Shown piece by piece: positions 6,610-10,000 of a stretch of DNA of 10,000 nt; position 1 is the stretch's first letter; the number at the start of each line of letters is the position of its first letter. Made by a program: the position numbers and the translations under genes. Under the pieces are notes generated by a model, which was given only the letters and a program-made list of their open reading frames with translations, did no database searches and was not told where the DNA came from. The DNA comes from Rheinheimera sp. (GTDB lineage Bacteria > Pseudomonadota > Gammaproteobacteria > Enterobacterales > Alteromonadaceae): contig NZ_JAIWOI010000091.1 in the NCBI RefSeq assembly GCF_020217005.1, forward strand, positions 1 through 10,000, read 5' to 3'.

Positions 6610-7845
6610 TTAACCCGGTCTGCCATCAGCACGGGGCTGAGTCAGAACAGGCCAATAAAACCAAAGGAAGATGGCGAAGGCGCAGAGCCATAACAAAGCG
6701 CTGACTTGCCAGAACAACAAAGGAAACCCTGCTAAGCTGGCCAACATCCGCATTGGGCCAGCCAGCAACAGCAAAGCAAAAGCTAAACTTATGGTTTTGC
6801 CAACCTGCAGTACCCGGCCTGTATGGCCTAAAGACACCCGGGCCATCATGGCGAGAATCAAACCAGCCATAGCGCTGATACTCAGCAGATGCAGCACGTC
6901 TTTAAACACAAGGAGCTGAGTTAAATCGCTGATGCCTAAAAGAATTAAACCTAAAGCCAAAGCCAGATAAGCCAGCTGTAAAGACCAAAGCAAAGGCGCA
7001 GACCAGATTTTCCATGGGGTCCAGAAGGATAAACGCCCCAGATGCAAAGACCCCACCAGCAGCATCAACCAGCCCGCTTTCAGTGGCAGTTGGACAAAAA
7101 AACCTGTGATAAACAAAACGGTGCCAAACACGGATAAAGGCAATAACAACTTATCCAGCAGCGGGGTTTTGACTTGCTCCAGTCCTAAAGCTCTGGCGGT
7201 AAAAAACGGGATCACCCGCCCGCCTACTATGCCCATCAGGATGCCAAACAGCAGGATCATGCTGTGGCTTAAGTGCGAAGCGGCGGCTAACTGCTGTGTT
7301 GCAGCTGCATAAACAAAAGCCGTATTGAGCAAAGCCATCACAGATAACAGTGGAATAAACAGATAGTTATTTTTACTTTTTGCCCTGAAGAGCAAGCTCG
7401 CCAGGCTGTAAATAGCACCAGTCCACCACAGCAGTTGAGCGGCGATAAAAAGCCATAACACTGGAGTGTATTGGGCGAATAACAAGCTAAAACGGGCAAT
7501 CAGCCACAAACTGCTTAGGAGCAGCAAGGGTTTGCCCGAAATGCTTGGCAAACCTGTCCAGTTTTGTGCTGCCGTCAGTAAAAAGCCCACAGCCACAGCA
7601 GCACCAAAGCCAAATACCATCTCATGGGCGTGCCACAAGGCTGCAGGAAAACCAAACTGAAACGACATCAGGCCGCTAAACCACAAGGCCCAAATGCTGA
7701 TCGCCAAAAAAGCCCAACAGGCACCAGCCAGAAAAAAAGGCCGGAATGCCAGGGCAAACAACGGATAAGCAGATAGAGCTTTTCGCTTACCCTCTTGCAC
7801 CTCGTCAGGCCAGTGGATATTGATCAAAGGAGGACGCTGGCTCAT
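6610..7845 (-). CDS. nnrS: NnrS family haem/copper membrane protein
   Basis: NnrS proteins are polytopic inner-membrane haem- and copper-containing proteins linked to protection from NO stress, and they are often co-regulated with NO-detoxifying enzymes. The 411-residue protein is hydrophobic throughout, with about 12 predicted membrane helices. It carries family landmarks in order: LFALAFRPFF (29-38), WHAHEM (71-76), NWTG (95-98), GGRVIPFFTARAL (208-220) and GHTGR (340-344). I preferred ATG 7845, which has a weak GTGAG ribosome-binding site 7 nt upstream; a GTG at 7857 would add four residues but has little in front of it. The gap to the upstream small membrane protein gene is 15 bp, indicating co-transcription and possibly translational coupling. 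hmp follows. The biochemical role of NnrS is not settled in the family. Confidence 0.95.
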   Translation of the reverse strand: MSQRPPLINIHWPDEVQEGKRKALSAYPLFALAFRPFFLAGACWAFLAISIWALWFSGLMSFQFGFPAALWHAHEMVFGFGAAVAVGFLLTAAQNWTGLPSISGKPLLLLSSLWLIARFSLLFAQYTPVLWLFIAAQLLWWTGAIYSLASLLFRAKSKNNYLFIPLLSVMALLNTAFVYAAATQQLAAASHLSHSMILLFGILMGIVGGRVIPFFTARALGLEQVKTPLLDKLLLPLSVFGTVLFITGFFVQLPLKAGWLMLLVGSLHLGRLSFWTPWKIWSAPLLWSLQLAYLALALGLILLGISDLTQLLVFKDVLHLLSISAMAGLILAMMARVSLGHTGRVLQVGKTISLAFALLLLAGPMRMLASLAGFPLLFWQVSALLWLCAFAIFLWFYWPVLTQPRADGRPG

Positions 7846-7860
7846 TTTTTTACTCACAAC

Positions 7861-8130
7861 CTAACGCACTTCTTTATGCAGTTCGTACTGAGCTATACAG
7901 CGGCAGACATAGGCAATTTTCACCAAAGTTGCGCTGAAAATCATAGTGACATGACCTGCCAGTTGCAGCTCAAACGAAAACATATAAGACAGCGGATAAC
8001 AGACAACCACAGTTGCCAGCAGTAAACTAAAGGACAAGGCTAATAAAGTATTGGCAGCCAATAACAAAGTTTCGAACTTGTCAGAGGCGGACAGTTTTTC
8101 ATTACTAAAAAATTGGGCAACGTGAAACAT
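7861..8130 (-). CDS. Small two-helix membrane protein of unknown function, first gene of the NorR-controlled operon
   Basis: I do not recognise this family. The 89-residue protein has a short polar N-terminus (about 1-19) and two hydrophobic segments (about 21-48 and 57-78), the second followed by a charged tail ending HKEVR. There is no cleavable signal peptide. Potential metal, haem or redox residues include H3, H60, H85, C44 and a C-x-C pair (C76, C78). AGGAG at 8137-8141 sits 6 nt before ATG 8130 and only 3 nt before the adjoining ATG 8133, so 8130 is preferred; the choice changes one residue. The gene begins about 39 nt downstream of a predicted sigma-54 start site and ends 15 bp before nnrS, so it should be induced by NO with nnrS and hmp. 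A role in NO stress at the membrane is inference from position alone. Confidence 0.82.
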   Translation of the reverse strand: MFHVAQFFSNEKLSASDKFETLLLAANTLLALSFSLLLATVVVCYPLSYMFSFELQLAGHVTMIFSATLVKIAYVCRCIAQYELHKEVR

Positions 8131-8180
8131 CATAAGCTCCTAAGGAATCACTTGATCCCGGTTTGGTTTCTTTATGTATT

Positions 8181-8195
8181 GCAGCTCTGATGCCA
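8181..8195 (-). promoter_or_regulatory. Sigma-54 promoter of the small membrane protein-nnrS-hmp operon
   Basis: Read on the - strand, the sequence is TGGCAT-N5-CTGCA. This contains the invariant GG (8194-8193) and GC (8182-8181) separated by exactly 10 bp, close to the TGGCAC-N5-TTGCA consensus. Transcription would start near 8169, giving a leader of about 39 nt. A sigma-54 promoter facing away from a NorR-type activator gene is the known arrangement for NorR targets. Confidence 0.8.
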
Positions 8196-8212
8196 GTTAT
8201 TTTTCAATTTAA

Positions 8213-8225
8213 TTTCAACAACTTA
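8213..8225 (+). promoter_or_regulatory. Possible IHF site in the NO-responsive control region
   Basis: TTTCAACAACTTA fits WATCAA-N4-TTR at 8 of 9 specified positions and is followed by an A-rich tract (8225-8240). It lies between the NorR operators and the sigma-54 promoter, where DNA bending by IHF would bring the activator to the polymerase. The motif is loose and the region is AT-rich, so a chance match is possible. Confidence 0.4.
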
Positions 8226-8248
8226 AAAAATAAATAAGTAAAATTCAT

Positions 8249-8259
8249 GTCAAAATGAC
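8249..8259. promoter_or_regulatory. NorR operator A (GT-N7-AC)
   Basis: GTCAAAATGAC is a GT-N7-AC inverted repeat, the known E. coli NorR half-site arrangement, centred about 85 bp upstream of the predicted sigma-54 start. It is identical to a second copy whose centre is 24 bp away. Confidence 0.75.
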
Positions 8260-8272
8260 AACAACAAAAAGA

Positions 8273-8283
8273 GTCAAAATGAC
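8273..8283. promoter_or_regulatory. NorR operator B (GT-N7-AC), overlapping the norR -35
   Basis: This is a second exact copy of GTCAAAATGAC, centred about 109 bp upstream of the predicted sigma-54 start. Its right half forms part of the predicted norR -35 element (8279-8284), so NorR bound here should hinder norR transcription. A weaker TGAC half-site follows at 8299-8302. E. coli uses three sites; the third here is not clear. Confidence 0.75.
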
Positions 8284-8307
8284 AAACTAGATTCTTTGTG
8301 ACATAAT
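8279..8307 (+). promoter_or_regulatory. Sigma-70 promoter of norR
   Basis: ATGACA (8279-8284) and CATAAT (8302-8307) each match the consensus at 5 of 6 bases and are 17 bp apart. The start would fall near 8314, leaving a leader of about 25 nt before the norR ATG. Overlap of the -35 with operator B predicts negative autoregulation, as is known for E. coli NorR. Confidence 0.6.
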
Positions 8308-8338
8308 TTAAGAACTCTAATTGTCAGCAGGAGCTGTA

Positions 8339-9910
8339 ATGGCCGAACTCAACTCAACCTTGTTGCTGGAAGTAGCGCTGGATCTGGCTAACAGCATCAC
8401 CACCATAGATCGCTTTGACCGTTTACTGGGCTCTGTCCGCAAAGCTATTAACTGCGATGCTGTGGTCTTGCTCTCTTTTCAGGGCGATTTGCTGATGCCG
8501 CTGGCGATCCAGGGCTTAACAGCTGATACCTTAGGCCGTCGTTTCGCTCTAAAGGACCACCCTCGCCTTGCGATCATTTGCCAAAGCAGCAGCCCGGTGC
8601 GTTTTCCATCCGACACTGAATTGGCCGATCCTTACGATGGCTTGTTACTGGCACAGGCCGGTGACTTGCCTGTGCATTCCTGCATGGGTTTACCTTTGTA
8701 TTCAGATGGCCAACTGATAGGGGTGCTGACGCTGGACAGCCTGAAACCAGATGCTTTTTCTGCCATAGCGGAGCGCACCTTAGACTTAATTGCAGCTATG
8801 TCGGCAGCCACCTTAAAAACCGCTATTCAGCTGAAAAAACTCGAACAACAAGCGCTGCAGGCGCAACATTTAGTGGAAGAACTGACTCATGAAGCCCTGA
8901 TCCGGGATGGTGGCGAGCTGATAGGTCAAAGCCAGGCCATGCTGGCGCTAAAAAGTGATATTCAACTGGTGGCGGGTTCAGATTACACAGTGCTTATTCA
9001 AGGCCAGACTGGTGTAGGTAAAGAGCTGGTCGCCAGAACTCTGCATCAGTTATCCAGAAGAGCGAAACGGCAACTGGTGCATTTAAACTGTGCTTCTTTG
9101 CCTGAAACGCTAGCTGAATCTGAGTTGTTTGGTCATGCCAAAGGTGCTTTTACCGGCGCCGAGCGGGAAAGGCCGGGTAAATTTTTATTGGCCGATGGCG
9201 GTACTATATTCCTCGATGAAGTTGGTGAACTACCACTTAGCGTGCAAAGTAAATTATTGCGGGTGCTGCAAAGCGGTGAAATTCAGCCTGTTGGCAAAGA
9301 TGAAGTAAAAACGGTCAATGTGCGGGTGATAGCAGCCACCAACAGAGATTTAGCCGCAGAAGTGGCTGCAGGTCATTTTCGCGCCGACTTGTATCATCGA
9401 TTGTCGGTGTATCCCATTACTGTACCTGCACTCAAAGAGCGGCAACAGGATGTGCTGCTGCTGGCCGGCTATTTTCTCGAACTGACAGCCCGCAAACTGG
9501 GCATACGCCAGCTAAAACTCAGTACTGCAGCTCAGTCTGTGTTGTTGCAGTACAACTGGCCTGGTAATGTGCGGGAGCTGGAACATGTGATTAGCCGCGC
9601 TGCGCTCAAAGCCAGAAAAGAAGCCAAAGCTCAGGATATTATTGCGCTGTTACCACAGCATCTGGAACTGGCAGAGCGCGCAGTTTCATCCGATAACAAC
9701 CCGCCAGCAGCTTTGCCTATGATCCACAGCAACGGCTTAAGCCTGAAAGCGGCCACTGAAGAATTTCAGAAGCAGCAAATTATTCAAATCTTAAGCCAAA
9801 CCGCAGGTAACTGGAGTCTGGCGGCGAAGCAGCTGGATCTAGACAGAGCCAATCTGGCCCGCCTCGCCAAACGCTTAGGTATTAAAGTCGAAAAAACAGT
9901 TCGCAGCTAA
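8339..9910 (+). CDS. norR: NO-responsive sigma-54-dependent transcriptional activator NorR
   Basis: NorR senses NO at a non-haem iron in its GAF domain and then activates sigma-54 promoters by ATP hydrolysis. The 523-residue protein matches E. coli NorR (504) in all three domains. The GAF domain (about 1-170) keeps the proposed iron ligands: R76 in HPRL, D97 and D100 in DPYDGL, C115 in VHSC and D133 in TLD. The AAA+ domain (about 190-425) has Walker A GQTGVGKE (222-229), the sigma-54 contact loop GAFTGA (269-274) and Walker B TIFLDE (289-294). A Fis-type helix-turn-helix is at the C-terminus (about 475-515). I chose ATG 8339, with CAGGAG at 8328-8333 and 5-nt spacing; the in-frame TTG at 8321 lies upstream of that site. 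It is divergent from the nnrS-hmp operon, its evident target. Generic annotation may call it only a sigma-54 regulator. Confidence 0.96.
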   Translation: MAELNSTLLLEVALDLANSITTIDRFDRLLGSVRKAINCDAVVLLSFQGDLLMPLAIQGLTADTLGRRFALKDHPRLAIICQSSSPVRFPSDTELADPYDGLLLAQAGDLPVHSCMGLPLYSDGQLIGVLTLDSLKPDAFSAIAERTLDLIAAMSAATLKTAIQLKKLEQQALQAQHLVEELTHEALIRDGGELIGQSQAMLALKSDIQLVAGSDYTVLIQGQTGVGKELVARTLHQLSRRAKRQLVHLNCASLPETLAESELFGHAKGAFTGAERERPGKFLLADGGTIFLDEVGELPLSVQSKLLRVLQSGEIQPVGKDEVKTVNVRVIAATNRDLAAEVAAGHFRADLYHRLSVYPITVPALKERQQDVLLLAGYFLELTARKLGIRQLKLSTAAQSVLLQYNWPGNVRELEHVISRAALKARKEAKAQDIIALLPQHLELAERAVSSDNNPPAALPMIHSNGLSLKAATEEFQKQQIIQILSQTAGNWSLAAKQLDLDRANLARLAKRLGIKVEKTVRS

Positions 9911-9916
9911 GCTGGC

Positions 9917-10000
9917 TTACAGCTTATCCAGCCAGCGCGTGAGCAATTGCTGGCTAAACTGGCGTAAAGCCGGGGCATAGGCCTGGGTGTCCTGGCGGAT
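9917..10000 (-). CDS. 3' end of an unidentified convergent gene (partial)
   Basis: On the - strand an open frame enters from the right edge and ends at a TAA (9917-9919), giving 27 C-terminal residues that end FSQQLLTRWLDKL. The frame is open throughout, its codon use looks like that of neighbouring genes, and its stop lies only 6 bp past the norR stop, a common convergent arrangement. Too little is present to name a family; the tail looks like an amphipathic helix. A short inverted repeat, GCTGGC (9911-9916) and GCCAGC (9931-9936), spans the junction but has no T-tract. Confidence 0.6.
   Translation of the reverse strand: MRQDTQAYAPALRQFSQQLLTRWLDKL

Noticed and set aside
9911..9954. Bidirectional terminator from the GCTGGC/GCCAGC/GCTGGC repeats
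   Set aside because: The stems are only 6 bp with long loops and no flanking T-tract, and the repeats overlap the coding end of the convergent gene.
1..10000. CRISPR array, transposon, prophage or toxin-antitoxin system
   Set aside because: No regularly spaced repeats, transposase or integrase motifs, or paired small toxin/antitoxin frames are visible; the window is ordinary chromosomal gene content.

Overview
The window reads as a chromosomal segment of a gammaproteobacterium. DnaG and RpoD match the E. coli proteins almost end to end, an isoleucine-type CAT tRNA follows rpoD as ileX does in E. coli, and an ERIC-like intergenic repeat lies at the left edge. Gene content and style would fit the Alteromonadales/Chromatiales neighbourhood (for example Rheinheimera or Shewanella relatives), but the genus is an inference.

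Left part (1-4156, + strand): this is the right half of the macromolecular-synthesis cluster. A terminator hairpin at the edge probably ends an upstream gene (rpsU is usual here, but lies outside the window). A 129-bp ERIC-like element follows and runs almost to the ribosome-binding site of dnaG (primase, GTG start at 181). rpoD (housekeeping sigma factor) follows after about 100 bp and has its own perfect extended -10 promoter. After rpoD come an inverted repeat, a classic rho-independent terminator, a strong sigma-70 promoter and a tRNA gene (CAT anticodon, best read as tRNA-Ile2).

Right part (4177-9910): this is a nitric-oxide response locus. norR (+ strand) encodes the NO-sensing sigma-54 activator. 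Divergent from it on the - strand runs a gene train: an unrecognised small two-helix membrane protein, nnrS, hmp (flavohaemoglobin, NO dioxygenase) and, after a 70-bp gap with a GC-rich hairpin, a soluble chemoreceptor with a C-terminal CZB-type zinc-binding domain. The 205-bp divergent region holds a GG-N10-GC sigma-54 promoter facing the operon, two identical GT-N7-AC NorR operators, a plausible IHF site between them, and a sigma-70 norR promoter whose -35 overlaps the nearer operator. This is a coherent circuit: NO binds the NorR GAF iron, NorR activates the operon through sigma-54, Hmp oxidises NO, NnrS protects against NO stress, and NorR limits its own synthesis. No NO reductase gene (norVW or norB) is present in the window.

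The parts most worth a second look are the small membrane protein that leads the NO operon, the chemoreceptor at its end (whose CZB domain lacks the first zinc-ligand histidine), and the ERIC-like element that forms nearly the whole leader in front of dnaG. The last 84 bases hold the 3' end of a further - strand gene that I cannot identify.
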